Part shown: positions 9,094-16,997 of the stretch, one piece after another
How positions within the stretch are numbered: the stretch's first letter is position 1
How the letters are laid out: the number at the start of each line of letters is the position of its first letter
NCBI GenBank assembly: GCA_902362775.1
Contig: CABIXV010000003.1
Location: 369,597-421,183, forward strand
DNA: 51,587 bases
DNA from: Clostridiales bacterium
GTDB lineage: Bacteria > Bacillota > Clostridia > Oscillospirales > Oscillospiraceae
Direction of reading: 5' to 3'
Program-made: the position numbers and the translations under genes
The notes under the pieces: model-generated
The model's input: the letters and a program-made list of their open reading frames with translations, nothing else
Database searches by the model: none
What the model was told of the DNA's origin: nothing

Positions 9094-9190
9094 GTTGATC
9101 GACCTCCGTATTGCTTTTTTTGCGCGGTACTAAATCAAAAAATCATCGCGCGGCACAATTTCAGCCGCCATCTAAAAAACGCTTACCGCT

Positions 9191-9219
9191 ATTTTAGTAT
9201 AATTTTTCCCATAAAGCAA
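9191..9219 (-). promoter_or_regulatory. Possible promoter of the carboxyltransferase gene
   Basis: TTGCTT (9214-9219) and TAAAAT (9191-9196) are 17 bases apart on the minus strand. An overlapping TATACT lies at 9196-9201. The -35 match is poor. The leader to the start is about 90 bases. Confidence 0.35.
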
Positions 9220-9322
9220 GACCTCAATCAAGAATTATTCTGCGTTTTTCACTCCCTCTCCCTCTATCCGGGGGCGCTCTTTCCAGATGTATCGCTTCCT
9301 CTTACTTTTTAACAAAGAGCAG

Positions 9323-9360
9323 AAAAAGCCGCAGCATGGTCTTTTCAAACCTGCTGCGGC
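9323..9360 (-). terminator. Intrinsic terminator of the small-ORF unit
   Basis: A 9-bp stem GCCGCAGCA/TGCTGCGGC (9328-9336 with 9352-9360) is followed on the minus strand by TTTTT. It lies 43 bases after the small gene ending at 9403. Confidence 0.75.
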
Positions 9361-9402
9361 CTTCTGCCGCTTGTTCCCTGCGGCATGGGATGCACTCCCC
9401 GG

Positions 9403-9534
9403 TCACCGATCACTGCACGAATCACCATCCTCATAGGAGTGATATCTGTCATACTCAAAGATCAAGTCATCCACGTCCACGTCGGCACGGACACGGGACC
9501 AGATATTGTTCACTTCACGCTTAGGCATCGTCAT
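9403..9534 (-). CDS. Small acidic hypothetical protein (43 residues)
   Basis: I do not recognise this family. The product is 43 residues, starts MTMPKREVNN and is acidic toward the C-terminus, with many Asp, Tyr and Glu (DVDVDDLIFEYDRY). The case for a real gene is the signal context: AGGAGGT lies 6 bases before the ATG, an intrinsic terminator follows 43 bases after the stop, and a near-consensus promoter sits upstream at 9940-9968. A longer in-frame extension upstream exists but has no ribosome binding site. No signal peptide or membrane segment is visible. Confidence 0.55.
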   Translation of the reverse strand: MTMPKREVNNIWSRVRADVDVDDLIFEYDRYHSYEDGDSCSDR

Positions 9535-9638
9535 GCGGACACCTCCTTCCTTGTTTCTAAAATTAGGTATAAAAATACCACCGCCTGCGCCGCAAACGAT
9601 GGAGCCAACATTCCAATATGTTGTGGATGCACGGACTG

Positions 9639-9725
9639 TCAGGTCCAATATCCGCGCACAGAATGTCGCCATCGCTTGCAGCTATAGGAGCCGCCCTGAG
9701 TTACATAATGATTTCGCTGATTCAT
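9639..9725 (-). CDS. Candidate 28-residue basic small ORF
   Basis: The ATG at 9723-9725 is preceded by GAGGAGG at about 7-bp spacing. The frame encodes 28 residues (MNQRNHYVTQGGSYSCKRW at the start) and stops 104 bases before the next small gene. The family is unknown. A neighbouring frame stays open past this stop to 9563 and is Cys-rich, so either a frameshift or a real 28-residue peptide is possible. Conservation would decide. Confidence 0.35.
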   Translation of the reverse strand: MNQRNHYVTQGGSYSCKRWRHSVRGYWT

Positions 9726-9939
9726 TCCGCACGCCTCCTCTCTCATTCGTATCGCCGCCAGCATGAAAATGCCCGCAGACTGACAGCCAACTTTGAATAT
9801 TTCCAAAGCTTCGGCCGTTTCCGCGGGATGGCTAACGTATAGAATTGACTTTATACCGTACCAAAATAAAATCCAATTTCTTCGTTTTTGCCAGAACCAA
9901 CAGGCTCTCCCCACAGCAGCATCCTCCGCTGGTGATATT

Positions 9940-9968
9940 ATTGTAAACCTAGACAGCCCGTTTGTCAA
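9940..9968 (-). promoter_or_regulatory. Strong sigma-A promoter of the small-ORF unit
   Basis: On the minus strand a perfect TTGACA (9963-9968) is followed by a 17-base spacer and TACAAT (9940-9945). Transcription should begin near 9933. It gives an approximately 200-base leader before the first ribosome binding site at about 9735. The leader contains short inverted repeats (GTATA/TATAC near 9836-9857 and CTTTG/CAAAG near 9791-9808). I match it to no known riboswitch or RNA family. Confidence 0.75.
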
Positions 9969-10003
9969 TCCTTTTTTGCAGGATTTTTCTGGTCAATCTG
10001 CAA

Positions 10004-10033
10004 GAGGGAGGGACTGTGCTTAGTCCCTCCCTC
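10004..10033 (-). terminator. Hairpin after the coat-protein pair
   Basis: A perfect 12-bp stem (10004-10015 with 10022-10033) has a 6-base loop and sits 8 bases after the stop at 10041. There is no clear U tract on the minus side, so it may be a weak terminator or a 3'-stabilising hairpin. Confidence 0.55.
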
Positions 10034-10040
10034 CGCTTCC

Positions 10041-10298
10041 TTATACGGTGGGCTGTTGGTTTGAATACTTGGTGTAAGCTTGGCTAATCTTATCCTGTGG
10101 CGCCTGTTCGGGGCTGTACCAGCCCTTGCTCTGGGCTGTGGTGAACAGCTGGGTCTGGGTCTGGTGGCTCTGGTTAATCAGCTTGAGGAACTCATCCCGC
10201 AAGGGGACGCTCACGCACTCAGAGGCAAAAATACCGTAGTTCAGGGACATTTTCTTCTCACTATTCAGAAAATCTGTAATGCGTTCCTGGTCGTTCAT
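10041..10298 (-). CDS. CotF-type spore coat protein, C-terminal-half homologue
   Basis: 85 residues resembling the second helical hairpin of CotF-family coat proteins: an ECVSVPLRDEF helix, QTQTQLFTTAQSKGWY and a PEQAPQDKI tail. CotF proteins are packed into the coat of the developing spore. The ATG has AAGGAGG upstream. It lies 13 bases after the partner gene, which resembles the first half of the same fold, so the two probably form one operon and perhaps one complex. Confidence 0.78.
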   Translation of the reverse strand: MNDQERITDFLNSEKKMSLNYGIFASECVSVPLRDEFLKLINQSHQTQTQLFTTAQSKGWYSPEQAPQDKISQAYTKYSNQQPTV

Positions 10299-10311
10299 GC
10301 TCTCGTCCTCC

Positions 10312-10497
10312 TTAGTGCAGATACTTCAGCAGGCAGGTGTAATTCTGCTGGTGCTGGCCAGCCAGGTTCTGGAAGCAGGTCTTCAGCTCCTGGTCGGTTG
10401 TTTCCTGGACGGCGGTCTGGTACTTGCTGTACAGCACCCGCTCGAAGTCCAGCTGGTCGGACAGGCCCGCCAGCTCTTTTGTGGTCAGATTGGGCAT
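10312..10497 (-). CDS. CotF-type spore coat protein, N-terminal-half homologue
   Basis: 61 residues with the pattern of the first CotF helical pair: a QLDFERVLYSKYQTAVQET helix, a D-x-E-L-K turn and GQHQQNYTCLLKYL. The start has AAGGAGG upstream. It is followed at 13 bases by a second CotF-like half. A sporulation-specific promoter is expected in the 56 bases upstream, but I cannot point to a convincing sigma-K or sigma-G match. Confidence 0.75.
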   Translation of the reverse strand: MPNLTTKELAGLSDQLDFERVLYSKYQTAVQETTDQELKTCFQNLAGQHQQNYTCLLKYLH

Positions 10498-10553
10498 AGA
10501 TGTTCCTCCTTTTTCTTGGGGAGATCCCCGTACTGGAAGTTAGTCTGCCCTGT

Positions 10554-11081
10554 TCATTCCCGATTATGCGGCCTCTTTGGTCTTCCCTCCCCATCAAATT
10601 CCCAGACCAGGTGAGGCCCGCCCTCCAGCCGCTCCAGGCGGGCCAGACAAAACAGGGCGTTCATCGGCACCGGCGCATTTGTACGGAAGGGCGCGGCCAG
10701 CCAGAATCCTTCCCGCCCCCTTCGGCATGGCATAGGGGAGCGAAGCTGCCCTCGGAGCACCGGGTCGGACACGAGCCGGTCCGGATGCTGTTCACAGTAC
10801 CACCGCCCTCCCCTCTCCTCAGAAAAGGTAAAGGCCAGCGGCGCTTCGACCCGGAAGTCGGGCCAACAGCCTGCCCGCTCCAGTTCTCCAACGCTCAAGG
10901 TACGGCTCAATCGCAGGCGGTCTCCCTCAGGAACCAGGGTTCCCAGCAGCAGCTTTCCACCCCGGTCGCCGTGGAGCCATACCTTATATAGTCCCCTTCC
11001 ATCAGATGGGCGCTCCGCCTCCAGCCGTACTCTAGGCCCCTCCTGACGCAGGAGCAGCGTCCCACCGCCGACCATTTCCAT
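10554..11081 (-). CDS. Hypothetical protein (175 residues)
   Basis: The family is not recognised. The frame could open as far up as 11300, but I chose the ATG at 11079-11081 (MEMVGGGTLLLRQ), with GGAG upstream, because the DNA before it reads as divergent promoter region. The protein looks beta-rich, soluble and Arg-rich. It has Trp/Gly motifs such as YKVWLHGDRGGKLLLG and ends with LVWEFDGEGRPKRPHNRE. No signal peptide, membrane segment or catalytic motif is visible. It is transcribed toward the coat genes, 56 bases away, and could be read with them. Confidence 0.6.
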   Translation of the reverse strand: MEMVGGGTLLLRQEGPRVRLEAERPSDGRGLYKVWLHGDRGGKLLLGTLVPEGDRLRLSRTLSVGELERAGCWPDFRVEAPLAFTFSEERGGRWYCEQHPDRLVSDPVLRGQLRSPMPCRRGREGFWLAAPFRTNAPVPMNALFCLARLERLEGGPHLVWEFDGEGRPKRPHNRE

Positions 11082-11252
11082 TCTCTGCTCCACTTGCGAT
11101 GCCCCCTCTCCCTTTAGTCTATGCGGAAGGGGAAAGATTTTCTTCCCTTTCTCCTGTTTTTCAGTGATTTTTGTCCATACGGTGACCTTGTCACAGAATT
11201 TTTTCCCACACCGGGATAAATTATATTCAATAAGTTCTAGGGAGGCGTTTCC

Positions 11253-11561
11253 ATGGGACCCTTTGATTTTTTTCTGCCGGGCAGGCGGCTTGCCAAACAA
11301 CTGACCCAGTTAGACCAGTTGTCTGACCCCCTTCTGGTGGACGTCCGCACTCCGGAGGAGTTTCGTTCCGGCCATCTGCCTGGGGCCATTAATCTGCCCT
11401 TAGACCAGTTAGGGACCGTCCCCCTTCCAAAAGGCCGGCCTGTCTTTGTCTACTGCCACAGTGGGGCCAGAAGCGCCCAGGCCTGCTCCACGCTCCGGGC
11501 CATGGGCTGCCAGGCATCTAATCTCGGCGGGCTTGCGGGTTACCGCGGCCCCTTGGAATAA
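11253..11561 (+). CDS. Single-domain rhodanese-like protein
   Basis: 102 residues, one rhodanese domain. It shows LLVDVRTPEEFRSGHLPGA, and the active loop is CHSGARS in FVYCHSGARSAQA, with the persulfide-carrying Cys in place. It should transfer sulfane sulfur between small thiols or proteins in the cytoplasm. The ATG has AGGGAGG upstream. It ends 15 bases before a CoA-disulfide reductase that itself ends in a second rhodanese domain, so the two probably work on the same persulfide pool. Confidence 0.88.
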   Translation: MGPFDFFLPGRRLAKQLTQLDQLSDPLLVDVRTPEEFRSGHLPGAINLPLDQLGTVPLPKGRPVFVYCHSGARSAQACSTLRAMGCQASNLGGLAGYRGPLE

Positions 11562-11576
11562 GAGAGGAGTTTTATT

Positions 11577-13283
11577 ATGAAAGTTGTAATCATCGGCGGC
11601 GTGGCCGGCGGGGCCACCGCCGCCGCCCGGCTCCGCAGGCTGGACGAGACCGCGGAGATCGTGATCCTGGAGCGCACAGGCTATGTATCCTATGCCAACT
11701 GTGGCCTTCCTTATTATGTAGGAGGGGTCATCCGAGCCCAGGACGCCCTTACCCTTCAAACGCCGGAGAGCTTTCGCGCCCGGTTCAACATCGATGTAAG
11801 GGTGGGCCACCAGGCTCTGGCCATCCACCAGGAGAGCCATACCATCACAGTCCTGGATTTGGCCAGCGGCACACAATATGTGGAAGGCTATGACAAGCTT
11901 ATCCTCTCTCCCGGCGCGCGGGCGGTCAAGCCCGATCTGCCGGGCGTAGACGACTGCCGAGTATTCACTCTGCGCACAGTGGAGGACACCCTGCGCATTC
12001 GGTCTTACATCGAGTCGCACCGTCCCCGTTCCGCTGTGGTGGTCGGGGGTGGTTTCATCGGGCTAGAGGGGGCTGAGAATCTACTCCACGCTGGGGTTGC
12101 CACTACTCTACTCCAGCGGAGCGGCCAGGTTCTGCCACCTCTTGACTGGGACATGGCCCAGGAGGTCCACTCCTACCTCCGCGGTCAGGGGCTGGACCTG
12201 AGGCTGAACGCCGGAGTGCAGGGTTTCCAGGAGATGGATGGGCAGTTCTACACCCTAGTAAAGGACAGCGCCCCTATCCCCTCTGACCTGGTGCTGCTGG
12301 CCATCGGTGTCACTCCAGAATCCGACCTGGCACGAGAGGCTGGTCTGACCCTTGGAGCCAAGGGCGCCATCGTGGTCAATGAGCACATGGTCACCTCTGA
12401 CCCAGATATCTATGCCGTAGGTGACGCTGTGGAACTGACTCACTTTGTATCCGGCAGCAAGGCCCTGATCGCCCTGGCCGGTCCGGCCAACAGGCAGGGC
12501 CGCATCGCCGCCGACCACATCTGTGGCCGGGAGAGCCGCTATGCCGGGGCACAGGGCTCCTCTATCATCAAGCTGTTCCACATGACGGCCGCCTCCACCG
12601 GTCTGAACGAAAAGGCCGCCCAGGCCGCTGGCATCCCCTATGATAAGGCGGTCACCTACTCCGCCTCCCACGCTACCTATTACCCCGGCGCTGAAAACAT
12701 GACCATCAAAACCCTGTTTGACCCATCCAGCGGTCGGGTCCTGGGGGCCCAAATCGTAGGCTTCGGCGGTGTGGATAAGAGGATCGATGTGCTAGCCACC
12801 GCCATCCGGGCCAGGATGACCGCCGCCGAGCTAACTGAGCTCGATCTCGCCTATGCCCCGCCCTATTCCTCTGCCAAAGATCCGGTCAATATGGCTGGAT
12901 ATGTCATTGAGAACCTCCGGAATGGAGCCATTTCCCAATTCCACTGGTCGGACGTGGAGTCCATTCCAAAGGATGGCTCTGTCACTCTGCTGGATGTGCG
13001 CACTCCCCAAGAAGTGGCCGTCCAGGGCCTCATCCGTCCGGACGCTGTCAACATTCCCGTAGATGAGCTGCGGAATCGGATGGGAGAATTGGATCCCTCT
13101 AAACCCGTATACGTCAACTGTTACAGCGGACTGCGCAGCTACTTGGCCTGCCGTATGCTTGGCCAGCGCGGTTTCCAGTGCTCCCACCTCTCTGGCGGCT
13201 GGCGGTTCTGGTCCTATGTGACGACAAATCGGACCCACGAGGCGGCCCCTACCCACCCGTGCGGAGCAGCAATCGAAGAATAA
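11577..13283 (+). CDS. CoA-disulfide reductase / NAD(P)H persulfide reductase with C-terminal rhodanese domain
   Basis: 568 residues, matching the CoADR-RHD (Npsr) architecture. Residues 1 to about 440 form a pyridine nucleotide-disulfide oxidoreductase. The FAD loop is [18 protein letters not shown]. The single redox Cys is C42 in [10 protein letters not shown]. The NAD loop is [15 protein letters not shown], and YAVGDAVE is the second FAD motif. The C-terminal rhodanese domain has [10 protein letters not shown] and active Cys in [11 protein letters not shown]. The enzyme reduces CoA disulfide, CoA persulfide or polysulfide. It follows the single-domain rhodanese on the same strand. A weak terminator lies just after the stop. 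Confidence 0.9.
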   Translation: MKVVIIGGVAGGATAAARLRRLDETAEIVILERTGYVSYANCGLPYYVGGVIRAQDALTLQTPESFRARFNIDVRVGHQALAIHQESHTITVLDLASGTQYVEGYDKLILSPGARAVKPDLPGVDDCRVFTLRTVEDTLRIRSYIESHRPRSAVVVGGGFIGLEGAENLLHAGVATTLLQRSGQVLPPLDWDMAQEVHSYLRGQGLDLRLNAGVQGFQEMDGQFYTLVKDSAPIPSDLVLLAIGVTPESDLAREAGLTLGAKGAIVVNEHMVTSDPDIYAVGDAVELTHFVSGSKALIALAGPANRQGRIAADHICGRESRYAGAQGSSIIKLFHMTAASTGLNEKAAQAAGIPYDKAVTYSASHATYYPGAENMTIKTLFDPSSGRVLGAQIVGFGGVDKRIDVLATAIRARMTAAELTELDLAYAPPYSSAKDPVNMAGYVIENLRNGAISQFHWSDVESIPKDGSVTLLDVRTPQEVAVQGLIRPDAVNIPVDELRNRMGELDPSKPVYVNCYSGLRSYLACRMLGQRGFQCSHLSGGWRFWSYVTTNRTHEAAPTHPCGAAIEE

Positions 13284-13304
13284 TCTGATTTTTACAGATT
13301 TTTT
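13282..13304 (+). terminator. Weak intrinsic terminator after the CoA-disulfide reductase
   Basis: A 6-bp stem AATCTG/CAGATT (13282-13287 with 13295-13300) is followed by TTTT and another T run. Confidence 0.5.
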
Positions 13305-13314
13305 CATTTTTTTG

Positions 13315-13343
13315 TTGCATAACCATGAAAACCATGGTATACT
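13315..13343 (+). promoter_or_regulatory. Sigma-A promoter of rpsB
   Basis: TTGCAT (13315-13320), a 17-base spacer and TATACT (13338-13343). The leader to rpsB is about 110 bases. It holds a short imperfect stem (13387-13392 with 13401-13406) that might be an autoregulatory site, but I do not recognise a named S2 leader. Confidence 0.7.
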
Positions 13344-13461
13344 ACCAAGGCATTATGCGTGGGAGTGCGGATCTTTCGCCCGGTGCCCAGCCAGAAGTTG
13401 GGTTGGCGGAGGATATGATGCCCCCAGAAGAATTGAACTGAAAAACAGGAGGAAACAAACT

Positions 13462-14190
13462 ATGGCAGTCGTATCTATGAAGCAGCTGCTGGAGGCCGGC
13501 GTTCACTTCGGCCACCAGACCCGCCGGTGGAATCCCAAAATGGCCACCTACATCTATACCGAGCGCAACGGTATCTATATCATCGACCTGCAGAAGACTG
13601 TGAAGAAGCTGGAGGAGGCCTACAATTTCGTCCGTTCTCTGGGCGAAAAGGGTGAGACTCTGCTGTTCGTGGGCACCAAGAAGCAGGCCCAGGAGGCCAT
13701 CAAGGAAGAGGCCGGCCGTGTGGGCATGTATTGGGTAAACGCCCGCTGGCTGGGCGGTATGCTGACCAATTTTAAGACTATGCGCGGCCGCGTGGAGCGT
13801 CTGAACCAGCTGAAGAAGATGCAGGAGGACGGCACCTTCGATATGCTGCCCAAGAAGGAAGTTATGAAGCACCTGGGCGAGATCGCCAAGCTGGAGAAGT
13901 ACCTGGGCGGCGTCACCGAAATGAAGAAGCTACCCGGCGCCCTCTTCGTGGTCGATCCCCGCAAGGAGCGCAACGCCATCAACGAGGCCCGCAAGCTGAA
14001 CATCCCCATCGTCGCCATCGTGGACACAAACTGCGACCCCGACGAGATTGACTATGTCATCCCCGGCAATGACGACGCGATCCGCGCCATCAAGCTGATC
14101 TCCTCTGTCATGGCCAACGCCATCCAGGAGGGCAAGCAGGGCCAGGACCAGGCTCCCGCCGCTGAGGCCGAGGCTCCTACCGCTGAGTAA
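13462..14190 (+). CDS. rpsB: 30S ribosomal protein S2
   Basis: 242 residues, a normal bacterial S2 length. It opens with [20 protein letters not shown] and contains [18 protein letters not shown], the typical N-terminal signature, then the central coiled-coil helix region and [12 protein letters not shown] near residue 170. S2 binds the 30S head-body junction and is needed for initiation. AGGAGG lies 9 bases upstream of the ATG. A longer frame starting at 13312 covers the promoter and leader and is rejected. tsf follows, but a strong terminator lies between them. Confidence 0.97.
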   Translation: MAVVSMKQLLEAGVHFGHQTRRWNPKMATYIYTERNGIYIIDLQKTVKKLEEAYNFVRSLGEKGETLLFVGTKKQAQEAIKEEAGRVGMYWVNARWLGGMLTNFKTMRGRVERLNQLKKMQEDGTFDMLPKKEVMKHLGEIAKLEKYLGGVTEMKKLPGALFVVDPRKERNAINEARKLNIPIVAIVDTNCDPDEIDYVIPGNDDAIRAIKLISSVMANAIQEGKQGQDQAPAAEAEAPTAE

Positions 14191-14216
14191 GCAAAAACTA
14201 TCCCATCCGCATCACA

Positions 14217-14254
14217 CAGCGCCCGCCCGCGCGGGCGGGCGCTGTTCTTATTTT
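14217..14254 (+). terminator. GC-rich terminator/attenuator between rpsB and tsf
   Basis: 28 bases (14217-14244) form a perfect palindrome, giving an all-GC stem of at least 12 bp, followed by TTCTTATTTT. It should reduce tsf transcription relative to rpsB. Confidence 0.85.
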
Positions 14255-14307
14255 GACATACAGCCGGGCCGGTGGGCCGGCTTGAGATAAAATGGAGGTA
14301 ATTTATT

Positions 14308-15228
14308 ATGGCTATTTCCGCAAAAGACGTACAGAAGCTGCGCGAGATGACCGGCGTGGGCATGATGGACTGCAAGAAGGCCCTGACTGAGTCTGAGGGC
14401 GATTTTGACAAGGCCATCGAGTGGCTGCGTGAGAAGGGCCTCGCCGCCCAGACCAAGAAGGCCGGCAAGGTGGCCGCCGAGGGTGTTTCCTACGCTGTTG
14501 TTACGGAAAAGGGTGTAGGCGTCATCATCGAGGTCAACTCCCAGACCGACTTTGTGGCCAAGAACGACGTCTTTAAGGATTTCGTTATGGCCCTGGCCGT
14601 GGTGGTAGCCGAGGAGGCTCCCGCCGATGTGGAGGCTCTGAAGGCCTGCCGCTATCCCGGCACTGAGCGTACCGTGGCCGATGTCACCGCCGACAAGGTG
14701 CTGGCCATTGGCGAGAACATCCAAATCCGCCGCTTCGTCCGCTATGCTGAAGGCGTCAACGTCCCCTATATCCACATGGGCGGAAAGGTCGGTGTGCTGG
14801 TCAATCTGGCCGTTGAGGGCATCGAGCCCCAGCAGGTCACTGAGTTGGGCAAGGACATCGCCATGCAGATTTGCGCTATGAACCCCTCTTACCTGGACAA
14901 GTCCGACGTTTCCCAGGAGGTGCTGGACAAGGAGAAGGAGATCCAGCTGGCTCTGATGGCCAACGATCCCAAGATGGCCGCCAAGCCCGACAAGGTGAAG
15001 GAAGGCATCGTGATGGGCAAGCTGGGCAAGTACTACGAGGAAAACTGCCTGCTGCAGCAGGCCTTTGTCAAGGAGAACAAGATCTCTGTGGAGAAGCATG
15101 TAGCCGAGATCGCCAAGCAGCTGGGCGGCAAGATCACTGTCAAGGCTTTCACCCGCTTCGCTACTGGCGAGGGTATCGAAAAGGCCGAGGATGACTTCGC
15201 TGCCGAGGTCGCATCCATGGTCAAGTAA
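14308..15228 (+). CDS. tsf: Elongation factor Ts
   Basis: 306 residues, normal length. EF-Ts recycles EF-Tu by driving GDP release. The N-terminal UBA-like region has AKDVQKLREMTGVGMMDCKKAL, here recognised by KLREMTGVGMMDCK. The core has VNSQTDFVAKND, the EF-Tu nucleotide-exchange motif. Two dimerisation-type subdomains follow, and RFATGEGIEK is at the C-terminus. GGAGGT lies upstream of the ATG. The usual downstream neighbours pyrH and frr are absent, and a strong terminator closes the unit. Confidence 0.97.
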   Translation: MAISAKDVQKLREMTGVGMMDCKKALTESEGDFDKAIEWLREKGLAAQTKKAGKVAAEGVSYAVVTEKGVGVIIEVNSQTDFVAKNDVFKDFVMALAVVVAEEAPADVEALKACRYPGTERTVADVTADKVLAIGENIQIRRFVRYAEGVNVPYIHMGGKVGVLVNLAVEGIEPQQVTELGKDIAMQICAMNPSYLDKSDVSQEVLDKEKEIQLALMANDPKMAAKPDKVKEGIVMGKLGKYYEENCLLQQAFVKENKISVEKHVAEIAKQLGGKITVKAFTRFATGEGIEKAEDDFAAEVASMVK

Positions 15229-15252
15229 GGAGTCTGTGACCTTTAAATGATA

Positions 15253-15289
15253 GGGGCCCGTGGTAAATACCACGGGCCCCTTCTTTTCC
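15253..15289 (+). terminator. Intrinsic terminator of tsf
   Basis: A perfect 13-bp stem (15253-15265 with 15268-15280) is followed by TTCTTTTCC. Confidence 0.88.
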
Positions 15290-15304
15290 CGGTTTGCCAT
15301 AAAT

Positions 15305-15335
15305 ACGGAAAAGCCTCTGGCATTGCCAGAGGCTT
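15305..15335 (-). terminator. Intrinsic terminator of the Asp23 gene
   Basis: A 12-bp stem AAGCCTCTGGCA/TGCCAGAGGCTT (15311-15322 with 15324-15335) lies 12 bases after the minus-strand stop at 15347 and is followed on that strand by TTCCG. The U tract is short. Confidence 0.65.
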
Positions 15336-15346
15336 CACAGTTTTAT

Positions 15347-15721
15347 TCAAGCTTTCGGCGGGAATGTGATCCCAGCCACCGACACATTGACCACTGAAAC
15401 CTCTAAGCCGGTCATCGATTCAATAGCACTCTTGACACCATCCTGGATGGCCCTTCCAATCTCAGGAATGGTGTGTCCATAGCCCATCAGGACGGACAGC
15501 TCCACTTCCACTTTATCGTCCTCCATCCTGACATGGACTCCCTTAGCCAAGTTCTTTTTGCCCAGTAGCTCGGCGATATCACTGCCCAGATTGGCGGCCA
15601 GACCGCTGACCCCCTCCACATCCAGAGCGGCAGCGGCGGTGATGGCAGCCAGCACCTCCTCGGAGATATGGATATTGCCCAGCTCATCCGAGCGGGAAAC
15701 GTACTCTTTATTCTCACTCAT
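15347..15721 (-). CDS. Asp23/Gls24 family envelope stress protein
   Basis: 124 residues, one Asp23 domain (GNIHISEEVLAAITAAAA, EGVSGLA, VHVRMEDDKVEVELSVLMGYG and a C-terminal NVSVAGI). Family members act near the envelope, and the homologue YqhY is linked to lipid synthesis in Bacillus. It lies downstream of spoIIIAH, the same place as yqhY in Bacillus, but has its own promoter and terminator. The accB/accC genes that usually accompany yqhY are not here. Confidence 0.88.
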   Translation of the reverse strand: MSENKEYVSRSDELGNIHISEEVLAAITAAAALDVEGVSGLAANLGSDIAELLGKKNLAKGVHVRMEDDKVEVELSVLMGYGHTIPEIGRAIQDGVKSAIESMTGLEVSVVNVSVAGITFPPKA

Positions 15722-15798
15722 GGTTTGCCACGCTCCTTAGATCGCAGTTTTCATCAGAGAAGCCGGACGCCCCCAAGCGTCCTCCTTACTTCGTGCTT

Positions 15799-15827
15799 AT
15801 TGTAACACAGTTCTCTCCGTTTGACAA
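15799..15827 (-). promoter_or_regulatory. Sigma-A promoter of the Asp23 gene
   Basis: TTGTCA (15822-15827), a 17-base spacer and TACAAT (15799-15804) on the minus strand. The leader of about 70 bases has a GGACGC/GCGTCC stem near 15764-15782. Confidence 0.7.
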
Positions 15828-15856
15828 CTGCGGTCTGAAAACTTTCCCGCGCCGTG

Positions 15857-16462
15857 TCACTCCACCTCGATAATCTTGATCTGATCGGCGGTAAAACCGG
15901 CTGCCTGGTTGACCACGTCCACGATCTTGGCGGTATCTGCCTCCACCAATCCGCCCTCCGGCGCGGAAACAGCCAGCGACAGAGAGTTCTCTCCAATAAA
16001 GGCTACACAGTCTGTATAGCCCTTTGCCACCACCAGATTTTCAATTTGAGCTTCCGTCACCGTGTAATCGGCCATGGTCTGAATAGTCTCGTTGACCTGC
16101 TCTTTTACCGTTTCATCGGCATCCTCACGGGCGGCGGCGTCCTGAAGAAGGGACAGGGCGCTGTCCCTGGCCTGCTGCCGGTTGAGCCGGGCTGTGGCAA
16201 AGTAGTCGCTGGAGGCTGACGCTGTCCCTGTATCACTGGCCGTCCCGCCCACATCGGCGGTCCCGCTTCCATTGGACAGCAGAGGATCCTCTGTCTCTCC
16301 GCCTACCATGGTGGACTGGCCCAGCGTCTTGCCCGCCTGGGCCTCCTGCTCATAGTTCCAGTTCAAATAGACCGCCGCGCACACGAATAGGGCAATGGCC
16401 GCCACCACCGCATTGCGCTTCCACAGCTGGGACCAGCCGGTCCCCTTCTTACCCGTTCTCAT
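15857..16462 (-). CDS. spoIIIAH: Stage III sporulation protein AH
   Basis: 201 residues. A short basic N-terminus leads into one membrane span at about 18-36 (AVVAAIALFVCAAVYL), then a Ser/Thr/Gly-rich linker, then a RING-building YscJ/FliF-like domain from about residue 85. In the mother cell it pairs with forespore SpoIIQ to form the channel across the intermembrane space during engulfment. It is the last gene of the operon, 22 bases after spoIIIAG, with AGGGAGG before the ATG. Confidence 0.92.
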   Translation of the reverse strand: MRTGKKGTGWSQLWKRNAVVAAIALFVCAAVYLNWNYEQEAQAGKTLGQSTMVGGETEDPLLSNGSGTADVGGTASDTGTASASSDYFATARLNRQQARDSALSLLQDAAAREDADETVKEQVNETIQTMADYTVTEAQIENLVVAKGYTDCVAFIGENSLSLAVSAPEGGLVEADTAKIVDVVNQAAGFTADQIKIIEVE

Positions 16463-16484
16463 GTCGATTCCTCCCTGATATAAA

Positions 16485-16997
16485 TTAAGTATTTCCCTGA
16501 CAAATGGATATCCGGTCCGTGCCCAGTCCCGTCAAAGCGGACACTGCCTCCAGCAGCCTCAGCTGGATTCGGGGATCTCCCCCGCCGGGACAGACCACCA
16601 GCGCCCCCCGAAACTCCGGAGCCAGTGTTTGGAGAGGGACTACTTCCTGCTGTCCGGAGCCCCGCCCCACGGTAACTGTGGTAGAGGAACCTCCCCCTTC
16701 CCGGTCCCGCTCCTGGTCCTGGGCCAATATCTGGCGGCCGTCGCTGTCCAGCGTCAGTACCACCCGGACCTCTCCAGCCCCCTCCACTTGGGAAAGAGCC
16801 CGCTCCATCTTCTCCTCGAAGGCCTCCAGATCAAAGCCCTCAGCAGGAGCCTGGGCCCCCTCCTGGCCTTTGTCTCTCTGGCCTGTCGTGGGCAGGGCCA
16901 TCAGCACCACCCCAAGCCCGATAACCAGCAGCACATATTTATATTTTCCCAGCGCCTCCTTCCACCTCAGAGCCAATTTCGGCCAATCCAGCTTCAC
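16485..16997 (-). CDS. spoIIIAG: Stage III sporulation protein AG
   Basis: 170 residues with one N-terminal membrane span (YVLLVIGLGVVLMAL) and an extracytoplasmic ring-building domain. SpoIIIAG makes a large ring in the feeding-tube apparatus. The domain shows ALSQVEGAGEVRVVLTLDS and GALVVCPGGGDPRIQ, the conserved family blocks. The start overlaps the spoIIIAF stop by 4 bases (ATGA), indicating coupling. Confidence 0.92.
   Translation of the reverse strand: MKLDWPKLALRWKEALGKYKYVLLVIGLGVVLMALPTTGQRDKGQEGAQAPAEGFDLEAFEEKMERALSQVEGAGEVRVVLTLDSDGRQILAQDQERDREGGGSSTTVTVGRGSGQQEVVPLQTLAPEFRGALVVCPGGGDPRIQLRLLEAVSALTGLGTDRISICQGNT

Noticed and set aside
9639..9968. A 109-residue frame covering the promoter and leader of the small-ORF unit
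   Set aside because: Its start lies at the -35 element; only the last 28 codons have a ribosome binding site.
10295..10597. Frames overlapping the CotF-like genes on the same strand
   Set aside because: No domain, no ribosome binding site, and they conflict with two clear small genes.
13312..13461. N-terminal extension of S2
   Set aside because: It would cover the rpsB promoter and is not part of any S2; the ATG at 13462 has a good Shine-Dalgarno.
14253..14285. TTGACA upstream of tsf as a promoter
   Set aside because: No acceptable -10 element lies 16-18 bases downstream.
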